This document shows, piece after piece, positions 9,111 through 17,439 of a stretch of 64,000 nt of DNA. This DNA is from CAZOWM01 sp964583615 (lineage in GTDB: Bacteria > Spirochaetota > B62-G9 > DRHN01). The DNA is taken from NCBI GenBank assembly GCA_964583615.1, contig CAZOWM010000019.1, forward strand, positions 1-64,000, in the 5' to 3' direction. Made by a program: the position numbers and the translations under genes. Every line of letters begins with the position of its first letter. Position 1 is the stretch's first letter. Under the pieces are notes generated by a model that saw only the letters and a list, made by a program, of their open reading frames with translations, made no database searches and was not told the DNA's origin.

Positions 9111-9718
9111 CCCTCAGCCATGTTTTTGTATAGCCGGTGCTTCTCTATGTACGTCTCGACTTTTTTTGGCACGAGATATCGTATACTTCTTCCTCCCGCG
9201 ATCCTCTCCCGTATTTCAGATGACGTAACATCGATAGTCCTCCTGTCAAAGAGGAGAAAACGTGATGATCCTTCCAAATTGAAATCCCCGGCCTTCATGT
9301 TGTCGCGTAAAAGAACGATGAAATTCACCATTTTGATCAGGTCTCCCGCATCTTTCCAGCTCATTAATTCGTTTACAAGGTCGGACCCGATGATAAAAAA
9401 AGGCTTGTGCTGGAAACGGTAATGATCGTACACGTAGCGCACCGTATCAACCGTGTAGGAGACCCCTCCCCGTCTGAGCTCAACATCATCCCAGGAAAAA
9501 TGCAGATTTTCCTCGATCGCGTATTTCACCATATTCAATCGGTGTGCAGGCCCCGGATCGTAGTTCACGGTCTTGTGCGGAGGAGTATCCGCGGGGATGA
9601 AGACGATACGATCCAGATCGAACTCCTCTCTCACATCCTCAGCGAGTCTCAGGTGTCCGACGTGAATCGGATTGAATGTCCCCCCGAAAAGCCCCAGTCT
9701 ATGAAAGTTGTTTTTCAC
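9107..9718 (-). CDS. nadD: nicotinate-nucleotide adenylyltransferase
   Basis: NadD makes deamido-NAD from nicotinate mononucleotide and ATP. The nucleotidyltransferase motif GLFGGTFNPIHVGHL is near the N-terminus and the second motif SSEIRERI is near the C-terminus. I chose GTG at 9718 because GGAG lies 7 nt upstream and the family starts just before GLFGG. A longer frame to 9748 adds ten residues without family support. The start overlaps obg by 20 bp. Confidence 0.94.
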   Translation of the reverse strand: MKNNFHRLGLFGGTFNPIHVGHLRLAEDVREEFDLDRIVFIPADTPPHKTVNYDPGPAHRLNMVKYAIEENLHFSWDDVELRRGGVSYTVDTVRYVYDHYRFQHKPFFIIGSDLVNELMSWKDAGDLIKMVNFIVLLRDNMKAGDFNLEGSSRFLLFDRRTIDVTSSEIRERIAGGRSIRYLVPKKVETYIEKHRLYKNMAEG

Positions 9719-10703
9719 AGGACATCTCCATGAGCAGCATGATTTCATCTTTTAATTCACCAATCCCGGTGCGGGCAATCGAGGATATGCACAATTTCTT
9801 CCCCTGAATACTCGAATCGAGAAACCTGCGCGCAGCCTCTGTGGATACGATATCTTGTTTCGTGCCGACTGTGAGGTATGGCTTTGTCACGAGCCCTGTA
9901 GAATACCGCTCGAGCTCGTTTCTGAGCGATTTGTGTTGTGCGGCAAAATCACCGACCGAAAGATCGATGAGAAGTATAAGAACCTTTGTCCGCTCGATAT
10001 GCTTGAGAAATTTTATCCCAAGTCCATGCCCTTTGTGCGCGCCTTCGAGCAGGCCGGGAACATCAGCAATAATGACCTGCAGTTCGTTTCCATACTCCAT
10101 GACTCCGAGGTTTGGAGAGATCGTGGTAAAAGGGTATTGCCCTATCTTGGGCCGCGCATCGGTAAGCACTGAAAGCAGTGTTGATTTCCCTGCATTGGGA
10201 AACCCCACGAGCCCGACATCGGCAATGGTTTTGATCTGCAGGGTAAGGTTGAGCGATCTTCCCGGCTTTCCTGGCTGTGCAAATCTCGGTGCCCTGTTTA
10301 CCGATGTTGCAAATCGTGCGTTTCCGTATCCGCCTTTGCCTCCTCTGAGGATGATTGTTTCTCTGTTCTCACCGGTCAAATCCGAGAGGACCACACCGGT
10401 ATCTCTGGAGCTTATCACCGTTCCGGGTGGCACCTCGATAACGCAGTCCCTTCCTTTCGAGCCGGTTTTGTTTCTTCCGCTCCCCGGTTGTCCGTTCCTG
10501 GCCCTGAAATGCTTTTTCATCAGGAGAAAAGAAAGTGTTTTTATCTCCCCACTGACGCGGAATATGACATCACCACCCCCCCCTCCGTCTCCGCCGTCAG
10601 GGCCCCCCTTCGGCACGTACTTTTCTCTTCGAAACGACACCGCTCCAGGTCCGCCATCACCCGATCTCACGTAAATATCAACTTCATCGACAAATCGTGA
10701 CAC
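9699..10703 (-). CDS. obg: GTPase Obg/CgtA
   Basis: Obg is a ribosome-associated GTPase. It shows the glycine-rich Obg fold (residues about 1-158, including VPKGGPDGGDGGGGG) and a G domain with GFPNAGKST, DVPGLLEGAHKGHGLG and a TKQD-type specificity motif (GTKQDI). At about 334 residues it ends soon after the G domain and lacks an extra C-terminal OCT domain. The start is GTG 10703, six nt after AAGGAG; an upstream GTG at 10721 lacks a site. It lies with rplU and rpmA, as in most bacteria. Confidence 0.96.
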   Translation of the reverse strand: MSRFVDEVDIYVRSGDGGPGAVSFRREKYVPKGGPDGGDGGGGGDVIFRVSGEIKTLSFLLMKKHFRARNGQPGSGRNKTGSKGRDCVIEVPPGTVISSRDTGVVLSDLTGENRETIILRGGKGGYGNARFATSVNRAPRFAQPGKPGRSLNLTLQIKTIADVGLVGFPNAGKSTLLSVLTDARPKIGQYPFTTISPNLGVMEYGNELQVIIADVPGLLEGAHKGHGLGIKFLKHIERTKVLILLIDLSVGDFAAQHKSLRNELERYSTGLVTKPYLTVGTKQDIVSTEAARRFLDSSIQGKKLCISSIARTGIGELKDEIMLLMEMSCEKQLS

Positions 10704-10855
10704 ACCTTTCTCCTTCGGCACGCACTGTGCTGATAACTGCTGCCCTGAAAAACTGAATTAAATCCGCTCTTTTATTCAATGGAATGTGTATAACTGATGG
10801 AAGTGACCGTATGAGGACACATATAGCCTTTGACTGGACGCGAGAACAAACCGAT

Positions 10856-11116
10856 TTACGAAGCTTTTGTATAGACCGAGATCTTTTTTCGCGTTTTATT
10901 GGAGGTTTCAAACTTTACGACACCGTCGATTTTTGAAAAAATCGTGTCATCTTTTCCGATCCCGACGTTCCGTCCCGGGTGAAACTTTGAACCACGCTGC
11001 CGCACCAGAATGCTCCCGCTCTTCACGTGTTCGCCATCAAACCGTTTTACTCCGAGCCGTTTGGAGTGGCTGTCCTTGCTGTTTTTTGTGCTTCCGCCAC
11101 CTTTTTTATGAGCCAT
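10856..11116 (-). CDS. rpmA: 50S ribosomal protein L27
   Basis: This 86-residue protein starts MAHKKGGGSTKN directly, with no cleavable N-terminal extension of the Firmicutes type, and continues with RDSxSKRLGVK-like and QRGSKFHPGRNVGIGKD segments diagnostic of L27. It sits in the large subunit near the peptidyl-transferase centre. It follows rplU by 14 bp and is cotranscribed. The 152 bp between it and obg show no clear promoter or terminator. Confidence 0.98.
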   Translation of the reverse strand: MAHKKGGGSTKNSKDSHSKRLGVKRFDGEHVKSGSILVRQRGSKFHPGRNVGIGKDDTIFSKIDGVVKFETSNKTRKKISVYTKAS

Positions 11117-11130
11117 GTTAAAATTTCCCC

Positions 11131-11439
11131 TTAGACCTTCTCAATGAGTATTTTTGTATATTCGGGCCTAGCCCCGCGTGTTCTCCGATAGTCCTTTCTT
11201 TTCTTGTATTTAAAAACCCGCACCTTTTTCCCTTTGCTGTTTCCGAGCACCTTCGCCGTAAGTTTCATATCCTTGATGTATGGAGTGCCGACCTTTACTT
11301 CGTCCTTGTCGTCTCTGAAGAGTAACACCTTGTCAATCTGAAATTCTTTATTCGGTTCTACGCTGAGATTATCAACAAGAAAGGGTTTTCCGAACTCGAT
11401 CTTGTACTGTTTGTTATTCAGCTCAATTATTGAATACAT
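11131..11439 (-). CDS. rplU: 50S ribosomal protein L21
   Basis: The 102-residue product starts MYSIIELNNKQYKIEFGKPF and carries the C-terminal KYKKRKDYRRTRGARPEYT basic segment of L21, which contacts 23S rRNA. I set the start at ATG 11439 because a GGGAG site lies 5-6 nt upstream and 14 extra residues in the longer frame do not match the family. It is the first gene of the rplU-rpmA-obg cluster and has a strong promoter. Confidence 0.97.
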   Translation of the reverse strand: MYSIIELNNKQYKIEFGKPFLVDNLSVEPNKEFQIDKVLLFRDDKDEVKVGTPYIKDMKLTAKVLGNSKGKKVRVFKYKKRKDYRRTRGARPEYTKILIEKV

Positions 11440-11478
11440 GATTTCTCCCGCTGCTTCCCATGTCTTGAACTGCGAATA

Positions 11479-11492
11479 CACGTTACAACGTG
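11479..11492. promoter_or_regulatory. 14-bp palindrome at the rplU transcription start
   Basis: CACGTT-AC-AACGTG is a perfect inverted repeat lying over the expected transcription start of the rplU promoter. It could be a repressor site or a 5'-end hairpin; nothing in the window identifies a binding protein. Confidence 0.35.
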
Positions 11493-11495
11493 CTT

Positions 11496-11524
11496 AAAAT
11501 ATACATTTTTCACATGAAAGTCAA
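11496..11524 (-). promoter_or_regulatory. promoter of rplU-rpmA
   Basis: On the minus strand TTGACT (11524-11519) and TATTTT (11501-11496) are 17 bp apart. The predicted start, near 11489, gives a leader of about 50 nt before rplU. Confidence 0.7.
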
Positions 11525-11544
11525 CACCTGGTTGGCAAAGCATT

Positions 11545-11835
11545 TTATCTTTTCGATAACACAAGAGAAAAAAGGAGGCAAAATTTCACAAAAAAGAGGT
11601 AGAACATCTTCAGAGGATCCATGGGGAGAGGGATCGTGAAACCGATTTTATCGGAGAGAAACCAGATGCTAAAGCTCAGAGGAAATATGAAGAGCCCCAA
11701 GATCAGAAGCGACGAGATGTACCCGCGTCTGTGCTTCAAAAAAAGATACACGGAGAGTACGTAAATACCGATTGAGAAGGCAATGTCCACCCAGAAAAAA
11801 TACACATCCGGATTGCTGAAAATGTCTCTCATAGA
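11545..11835 (-). CDS. small hydrophobic membrane protein
   Basis: The frame runs back to 11994, but the upstream part is of mixed composition and I place the start at ATG 11835 (96 residues), preceded by AGGGA. The product has three hydrophobic segments (about residues 10-30, 36-56 and 68-90). No family is recognised. It lies between rplU and a divergent TPR gene. It could be a real membrane protein or, less likely, a decayed gene. Confidence 0.45.
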   Translation of the reverse strand, partial: SMRDIFSNPDVYFFWVDIAFSIGIYVLSVYLFLKHRRGYISSLLILGLFIFPLSFSIWFLSDKIGFTIPLPMDPLKMFYLFFVKFCLLFSLVLSKR

Positions 11836-11980
11836 TCCCTGCAACTCAGTTTTAATAGAATTCCCTACCAATTTTCTTACCCCAGTTTGAAAAAAAAAAC
11901 AAGAGCTAATTGGATTCATACTATCCCCACACGCGTATTCTTTGTACGAAAACCGTGCTCCGATTTTACAAAACGCCCTA

Positions 11981-11994
11981 TTGTCATTTGACAA
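11981..11994. promoter_or_regulatory. 14-bp palindrome over the -35 of the TPR gene
   Basis: TTGTCA-TT-TGACAA is a perfect inverted repeat containing the -35 hexamer of the downstream promoter. It is a possible operator, but part of the symmetry comes from the -35 sequence itself. Confidence 0.25.
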
Positions 11995-12016
11995 GGAATT
12001 CGTATTCGATTACACT
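11988..12016 (+). promoter_or_regulatory. promoter of the TPR/Mrr-like gene
   Basis: A perfect TTGACA (11988-11993) lies 17 bp from TACACT (12011-12016). Transcription should start near 12023, only about 11 nt before the ATG at 12034. Confidence 0.7.
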
Positions 12017-12033
12017 TTAATTGAGAACCAGCG

Positions 12034-13377
12034 ATGCTTATCATTCTTATCATTATTACATTTCTTTTTTCCCTTTTCTTCGGATCTCTCTATACTTTGC
12101 GCATCCTCAACAAGCTGAAACTCAAATCCAGGCTCAGAAAGAACGGGCAAAATGGAAACCGTCAGGACACGATAGACACATTTCTCAAACTCTTGAGAAG
12201 AAATCCCTTTGATCTGACCACGCGGATGGCACTTATCAGAATTTACATTGAGCAAAACAACTTCAAAGAAGCAATCATGCACCTCAATAACATCCTTACC
12301 TACGAAAAGGGGAAAACAGAGATCGACGAATTTGAGATACACAAACTCCTCGCCGAATGCAACCTCAAAATGGATAACACTGACGAAGCCGCAAAAATAT
12401 TTGCTTATCTTAAAAAAAAATATCCGGACTTGACCTACCCCTGTGTGGAGCTCGGGAAACTGGAAAAAAAGTGCGGAAATCTTGAAAAAGCCGGTCAGTA
12501 CTACAGCAGGGCAGTATCACTTGAACCGGAAAACATAGAAATCGTCAAAGAACTCGGGATACTTCTCTTCGAATCACAAAAGTACCCTGAGGCGCTGTCG
12601 ACCCTGCAGGAGGCACTGGGAATTGACCCCGACGACGCCGAAGTGCACTATTATATCGGTGAGATAAAAATGATCTATAAGCAGCCCAAAGATGCATTCA
12701 ACCACTTTTTAAAATCGAAAAATAACGACCAATTCAAGGGAAAAAGCCTTTTTCATATAGGAAAGATTCTCAGGCAGTTCAACAAGCTGGAGCAGGCGCA
12801 GAAGGTATTTGCATCGATTGTCGAACATCCCGATCTTGACCGCGATGATAAGCTCGAAGTCATGTACGAACTGGGGGAAGTGTTTCTCGCACGGGGAGAA
12901 CTGCAACGCGCACTCGCACTTTGGGAAAAGATACTTTCAGTTACCTCTTCGTACAGAGACGTAAAAGACAAGCTGCAGCAGTACGAACAGACAAAATCAA
13001 GCGCAGTTCTCAGGGCGTACATGATGTCCCCGCGGGCAGAGTTCATAGAGTTGTGTAAGAAAATTGCGCACAAGTTCGCACAGAATGTAGTTCTCATACG
13101 CACCAGCCCGCAGAGAGACTCGAGCGTCGAGATATTCTCGCAGGCTGTGTATCACGATGTCCCCACCACCATCATGTTCAAGTTCTTTCGAGGCGCCTCA
13201 AACATCGGACAGCTCGCAGTGCGTGAGTTCTATGAGAAACTCAAGGAAACGAAAGCAAAATACGGTGTCTGTATCACAACGTCCGATTTCTCTGAAGAGG
13301 CACGCATGTTTAGTGAAGGAAGAGTGCTCGAGCTTCTGGGGGAAAAGGAGCTTTTAAGGATTTTATCGAGAAGGTGA
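12034..13377 (+). CDS. membrane-anchored TPR protein with degenerate Mrr-like domain
   Basis: The 447-residue protein has an N-terminal membrane helix (2-24) followed by a basic stretch. At least six TPR-like helical repeats follow (about 45-320), including YYSRAVSLEPENIEI. The C-terminal region (about 332-445) resembles a Mrr/restriction-endonuclease fold: the segment GVCITTSDFSEEARMFSEGRV (411-431, central part) matches Mrr-type endings. The usual Q-x-K nuclease motif reads MFKF here, so only the Lys (383) is kept and cleavage is unlikely. No restriction or methylase partner is nearby. The gene stands alone on the plus strand between minus-strand operons. Confidence 0.8.
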   Translation: MLIILIIITFLFSLFFGSLYTLRILNKLKLKSRLRKNGQNGNRQDTIDTFLKLLRRNPFDLTTRMALIRIYIEQNNFKEAIMHLNNILTYEKGKTEIDEFEIHKLLAECNLKMDNTDEAAKIFAYLKKKYPDLTYPCVELGKLEKKCGNLEKAGQYYSRAVSLEPENIEIVKELGILLFESQKYPEALSTLQEALGIDPDDAEVHYYIGEIKMIYKQPKDAFNHFLKSKNNDQFKGKSLFHIGKILRQFNKLEQAQKVFASIVEHPDLDRDDKLEVMYELGEVFLARGELQRALALWEKILSVTSSYRDVKDKLQQYEQTKSSAVLRAYMMSPRAEFIELCKKIAHKFAQNVVLIRTSPQRDSSVEIFSQAVYHDVPTTIMFKFFRGASNIGQLAVREFYEKLKETKAKYGVCITTSDFSEEARMFSEGRVLELLGEKELLRILSRR

Positions 13378-13420
13378 ACTCGATTTCATCCAGCTCTTCT
13401 GCTGAGACGCCGGATGTGCA

Positions 13421-16066
13421 CTATAGACTTTTTTTTAACCTGTCGAGGATGTTGAGCGCCTCGAGAGGGGTAATCTTTTCGATTTCCACATTCTTCAGTT
13501 CCTCAGCGAGAATGTCATAAGGAGAGGGAAAAAGGCCCAGCTGACGAGCCGCAGTTTTTTCTTCAGGGCCGGTGTTCGGGGTCTCAGTGACGGGAGTATT
13601 CAGATCCGGATTTTTTGCCATCAAAAGCGGCATATACCGGCCGTATTTTGTCTCCAGGCCGTGAAGAATGGATTTCGCGCGTTCGATGATTCCATCAGGA
13701 ATCCCCGCCATCTTCGCCACTTCCACTCCGTAACTCCGAGACGCGCACCCGGGGACGATTTTTCTGAGGAAAACCACTTCGTTGTTCCACTCCTTGACTG
13801 TCGCATTGTAGTTGACAACACCGAAATTTTCATCGAGGGAGGTGACCTCATGATAGTGGGTGGCAAACAGCACCTTTGCACCGACGAGTCTTTCATCGAG
13901 GAGGTATTCGAGAACGGCCCACGCAATCGACAATCCATCATATGTAGAGGTTCCCCTCCCAATTTCGTCCATGATGATAAAACTTCGTTTCGTCGCATAA
14001 TGAAGGATCCTCGATGTTTCGATCATCTCAACAAGGAATGTTGACTCTCCCTTGATGAGCCTGTCCGTCATTCCGATTCTCGAGAACACACGGTCAACAA
14101 TCCCAATTCGTGCCGAGCGTGCGGGAACAAATGACCCCATATGCGCCATGAGGATGATAAGCGCACACTGTCGAAGAAACGTGGACTTTCCCGCCATGTT
14201 CGGACCGGTCAAAACCATTATCCTTCTATCCGTGTCATTGAGCAGAAGATCGTTTTCGATGAAATGCTCTTCTCCGAGGCGCTCAACGACCGGATGTCTC
14301 CCCCCCCGGATATCTACGACGTTTTCGTCCACCATTTCAGGTTTCACATAGTTGTTCTCACGTGCTGTGGCAGCGAGCGAACAATACACATCGATTTGCG
14401 CAACGATCGATGCTGTTTTGTACAGCTCTTCCATGGATTCGAGTACGAAGCGTCTCATTTCCTCGAAGAGCACCGCTTCCAGTTCATTTGAATTTTCCCG
14501 GGCTTCCAGAAGCAGAATCTCGTGATGCTGGAGTTCTTCGGTTGTAAACCGTTCTACATTCACAAGCGTCTGTTTTTTCACATACCCGCTTGGAACGAGG
14601 TGGAGGTTCGGTTTCGTCACCTCGATGTAGTACCCGATTATTCTATTGTATTTGACTTTTAATGACGGGATTCCCCACGACTCCTGCTGTTCGTGCTGAT
14701 AGCGAGCGATCCACTCTCTGTTCTCCCTGTTCACCCGCCTGTATTCGTCGAGCTTCTCACTGAATCCAGATCTAATCATACCGCCTTCTCTTGTTGAAAG
14801 CGGCGGGTCGTCGACAACACAGGAATCGATCCTGGAGACAATATGCTCAAAATCAAAAATCGCTGCGAGCTCCGCTTCAAAAACGTTTTCTGCTGAGAGC
14901 TCGGTTTTGATCTTTTGCACACTCTTCAGAGAGTTATTCAGACCCAGTAAATCGCGCGCGTTTCCTTTTCCCACAGAAAGCTTGGAAACGATTCTTTCTA
15001 TGTCGACTATATCCGAAAGCCCCTCCATGACGGATCTCAGCACGGCACTGTTCTGGAAAAAAAATTCCACCCTGTCCTGCCGTCCACGGATCTCGTCGAT
15101 TGATCTGGAGGGAACGTGTATGTATTTTCTTAAAAGACGCGCTCCCATCGCCGTTTTCGTGCTGTCCAGAACCGAAAGGAGCGTTGCCTGTGTGCCACCT
15201 TCCCCGTTCTCAGCGAGCTCCAGGTGTTTCTTCGTTGTGTTGTCAACAAACAGGACATCTTCATCCCTTTTTTCTTTTACCCACAGTACATGGGAAATGT
15301 CCTTCTTTACATTCTCCCTTACATAAAAAAGAACAGCACCGCAGGCCATCACCTCGAGCTCACTGTGCAGTTCGAGGATATCGGAATGAGCCACTGAAAA
15401 CTGTTTTTTTATCTCTTCTTCCGCATTGGCTTTTTCAAAAAGAAACCCCGGAGCCGTCCTGAAAACGAGCTTCGGCCTGAGACGTTTCAATCTGCTGAAA
15501 AAATCAGAGAACACCTCGGTTTCATCGTAATACTCCGGATATATAATCTCCCTGATCCCGTTGTCCTCGATTTCGTTCTGAATGCCGTCGATTATATCAC
15601 CGGAGGGAATGAGGCGTGTGACAAACTCACCGGTTGAGACATCAAGACACGCACATGCAATATCTATTCTGTTCTTTTCCGCATTCCCGCATACAGCAGC
15701 AATGCAGTTGTTGCTCTTGTGTTCGAGAAGGTTCGGATCGAGTATGATGCCAGGGGAGAAAATTTCCACCACATCCCTTTTCACAATCCCCTTTGCAACT
15801 CCGGGGTTCTCCTGCTGCTCGCAGATTGCGATCTTTTCCCCGTGTTTTATGAGCCGTGCAATATAGGTGTCTGCAGCATGAAAGGGAAACCCGCACATGG
15901 GGATGCTGTTCCGTTTGGTAAGTGTGATGTTCAGAATCGAGGACGCGACGAGCGCGTCCTGTTCGAACATTTCGTAAAAATCCCCGAGCCTGAACAGGAG
16001 TATTGCGTCCCTGTACCTGTTCTTGATTCTGTGGTACTGCTTCATCATTGGGGTATCTTTTCCCAT
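13421..16066 (-). CDS. mutS: DNA mismatch repair protein MutS
   Basis: MutS recognises mismatches and small loops. The 881 residues show the Phe-x-Glu mismatch motif (FYE, 30-32) in the N-terminal domain, the lever and clamp region, and a C-terminal ABC-type ATPase with GPNMAGKST and MDEIGRGTSTYDG. It ends with a short tail like other MutS1 proteins. It follows the SPOR-domain gene by 1 bp, so they are cotranscribed. No mutL is in the window. Confidence 0.97.
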   Translation of the reverse strand: MGKDTPMMKQYHRIKNRYRDAILLFRLGDFYEMFEQDALVASSILNITLTKRNSIPMCGFPFHAADTYIARLIKHGEKIAICEQQENPGVAKGIVKRDVVEIFSPGIILDPNLLEHKSNNCIAAVCGNAEKNRIDIACACLDVSTGEFVTRLIPSGDIIDGIQNEIEDNGIREIIYPEYYDETEVFSDFFSRLKRLRPKLVFRTAPGFLFEKANAEEEIKKQFSVAHSDILELHSELEVMACGAVLFYVRENVKKDISHVLWVKEKRDEDVLFVDNTTKKHLELAENGEGGTQATLLSVLDSTKTAMGARLLRKYIHVPSRSIDEIRGRQDRVEFFFQNSAVLRSVMEGLSDIVDIERIVSKLSVGKGNARDLLGLNNSLKSVQKIKTELSAENVFEAELAAIFDFEHIVSRIDSCVVDDPPLSTREGGMIRSGFSEKLDEYRRVNRENREWIARYQHEQQESWGIPSLKVKYNRIIGYYIEVTKPNLHLVPSGYVKKQTLVNVERFTTEELQHHEILLLEARENSNELEAVLFEEMRRFVLESMEELYKTASIVAQIDVYCSLAATARENNYVKPEMVDENVVDIRGGRHPVVERLGEEHFIENDLLLNDTDRRIMVLTGPNMAGKSTFLRQCALIILMAHMGSFVPARSARIGIVDRVFSRIGMTDRLIKGESTFLVEMIETSRILHYATKRSFIIMDEIGRGTSTYDGLSIAWAVLEYLLDERLVGAKVLFATHYHEVTSLDENFGVVNYNATVKEWNNEVVFLRKIVPGCASRSYGVEVAKMAGIPDGIIERAKSILHGLETKYGRYMPLLMAKNPDLNTPVTETPNTGPEEKTAARQLGLFPSPYDILAEELKNVEIEKITPLEALNILDRLKKSL

Positions 16067-16067
16067 C

Positions 16068-17387
16068 CTATTCTTCCCGAATCAGAAAACCCTGATATCC
16101 GTACTCACTGAGTTTACGCATCACCAGATCGGCACCATTCAGGTCATTTATTGGTCCTATCCTCACCCTGTAAAGGGTTTTTCCATCAAAAGTTGTTTCA
16201 AACAGAAGTGCTGGAAAGCCTTTGGCCATGAGCGAAGCCGAAAGGTTTTCTGCGTTGTCCTTTCGGGAAAAGGATCCAACCTGTATGTAGTAGCCTGAAC
16301 CCAGGGAGAAAAAAAAGGATTCATCCGTGCCGTCCGGTTTTTCCCCCTCTGTGTTCCCATCTCCGGAAAGATAGTTTCCCATGAGAACACTTTCGTCAAA
16401 TATCCCCACAGCTTGGAAAATATGCCCTTCTTCCTTTCCGGGGCTGAGTTTTTTTATTTCCTCGGCCGCCATGAAGGTAAATAATGAGGGGGAGTACTCT
16501 TCTCTCAGTTGTGTGTATGTCGCATATGCCCTGCCAATCTCTCCCCTGCGCGCATAAGCGTGTGCAAGCAAAAACATCGCCTCCTGCCTGTGAAACGTAG
16601 AAGGTGCAGACCCAAGTATCCTGAGGAGCAGATTTTCGGCTTCTGAAAAGGCTTCCATTTCAAGCTGAGTTTTTGCGATCTGCAGGTAATTACGCATCAT
16701 GTGATCTGGATCCTGAAACACTCCGGACCCCGCGAGCAGTGCGATCGATCTGTGGTAGAAGGAGAGCGCTTCCCGGAAGTCGGCAGACGCCATGCTGATG
16801 ATCCCCATAAAGGTGTACACATAAGGGGTGAATATGGTCACTGAAGAGAGTTCGTGCTCCTCAATCGCGGAGAGGAAAATACACGCAGCTTCAAGTTCCC
16901 CAGCAATGTACAGTCTCTTCGCGCACTCATAGCGCGCAGCATCAACCAGGGGAAATAAAGGGTGGTTTTTCGAAATCTGCGCGAGTATCTCTGTGGACTC
17001 GTCGATATTTTCGAGCAGGGTTGCGTATTTGAAAAGAAGATAGGGAGCGCCCGGTGTATTCTGGACCCTCTTATAGGCCAGGGAAAAAAAGCGTGCGGCC
17101 CGTTCGGCGCTGCCGCGCTCTTCATACTGTTTCGCCTGAGAGACAAGTTTTTCGGTGCTTTTATCGTCCGGTATCATATAGAGGTCCCCGCCGGGAAAGT
17201 ATCTGTTTTGGAACTCGGCTGGGAGTAAAAAAGGTACTGCAGCGTTTTCTTCGGAGGTGTGGCTTTCTGAGAAAACATCTCCCCTTTCACCCCCTCTGAT
17301 GGGGGAGTGATAAGCGCCCAATTGCAGAGCGCACAGCATCACCCATACAGGGACCCGCCGCATCCATCCACCATTCTTCAAGAACAT
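16068..17387 (-). CDS. exported TPR protein with C-terminal SPOR domain
   Basis: The 439-residue protein has a signal peptide (residues about 1-25, VPVWVMLCALQLGAYH), a TPR-like helical region (about 75-330) and a C-terminal SPOR domain (about 362-437) beginning YYIQVGSFSRKDNAENL. SPOR domains bind denuded septal peptidoglycan, so the protein probably acts at the division site or cell wall in the periplasm. The start has AAAGGA upstream; a second ATG eight codons in is possible. It lies between miaB and mutS. Confidence 0.82.
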   Translation of the reverse strand: MFLKNGGWMRRVPVWVMLCALQLGAYHSPIRGGERGDVFSESHTSEENAAVPFLLPAEFQNRYFPGGDLYMIPDDKSTEKLVSQAKQYEERGSAERAARFFSLAYKRVQNTPGAPYLLFKYATLLENIDESTEILAQISKNHPLFPLVDAARYECAKRLYIAGELEAACIFLSAIEEHELSSVTIFTPYVYTFMGIISMASADFREALSFYHRSIALLAGSGVFQDPDHMMRNYLQIAKTQLEMEAFSEAENLLLRILGSAPSTFHRQEAMFLLAHAYARRGEIGRAYATYTQLREEYSPSLFTFMAAEEIKKLSPGKEEGHIFQAVGIFDESVLMGNYLSGDGNTEGEKPDGTDESFFFSLGSGYYIQVGSFSRKDNAENLSASLMAKGFPALLFETTFDGKTLYRVRIGPINDLNGADLVMRKLSEYGYQGFLIREE

Positions 17388-17439
17388 AGCTCTTTCCTTT
17401 TACAACATGCTCCTGTGGCCCGGGAGCATCGACCCGGTC

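Noticed and set aside
9841..10674. Plus-strand open frame of 277 codons
   Set aside because: It is antisense to obg. Its Pro- and Ser-rich end mirrors the Gly-rich Obg domain.
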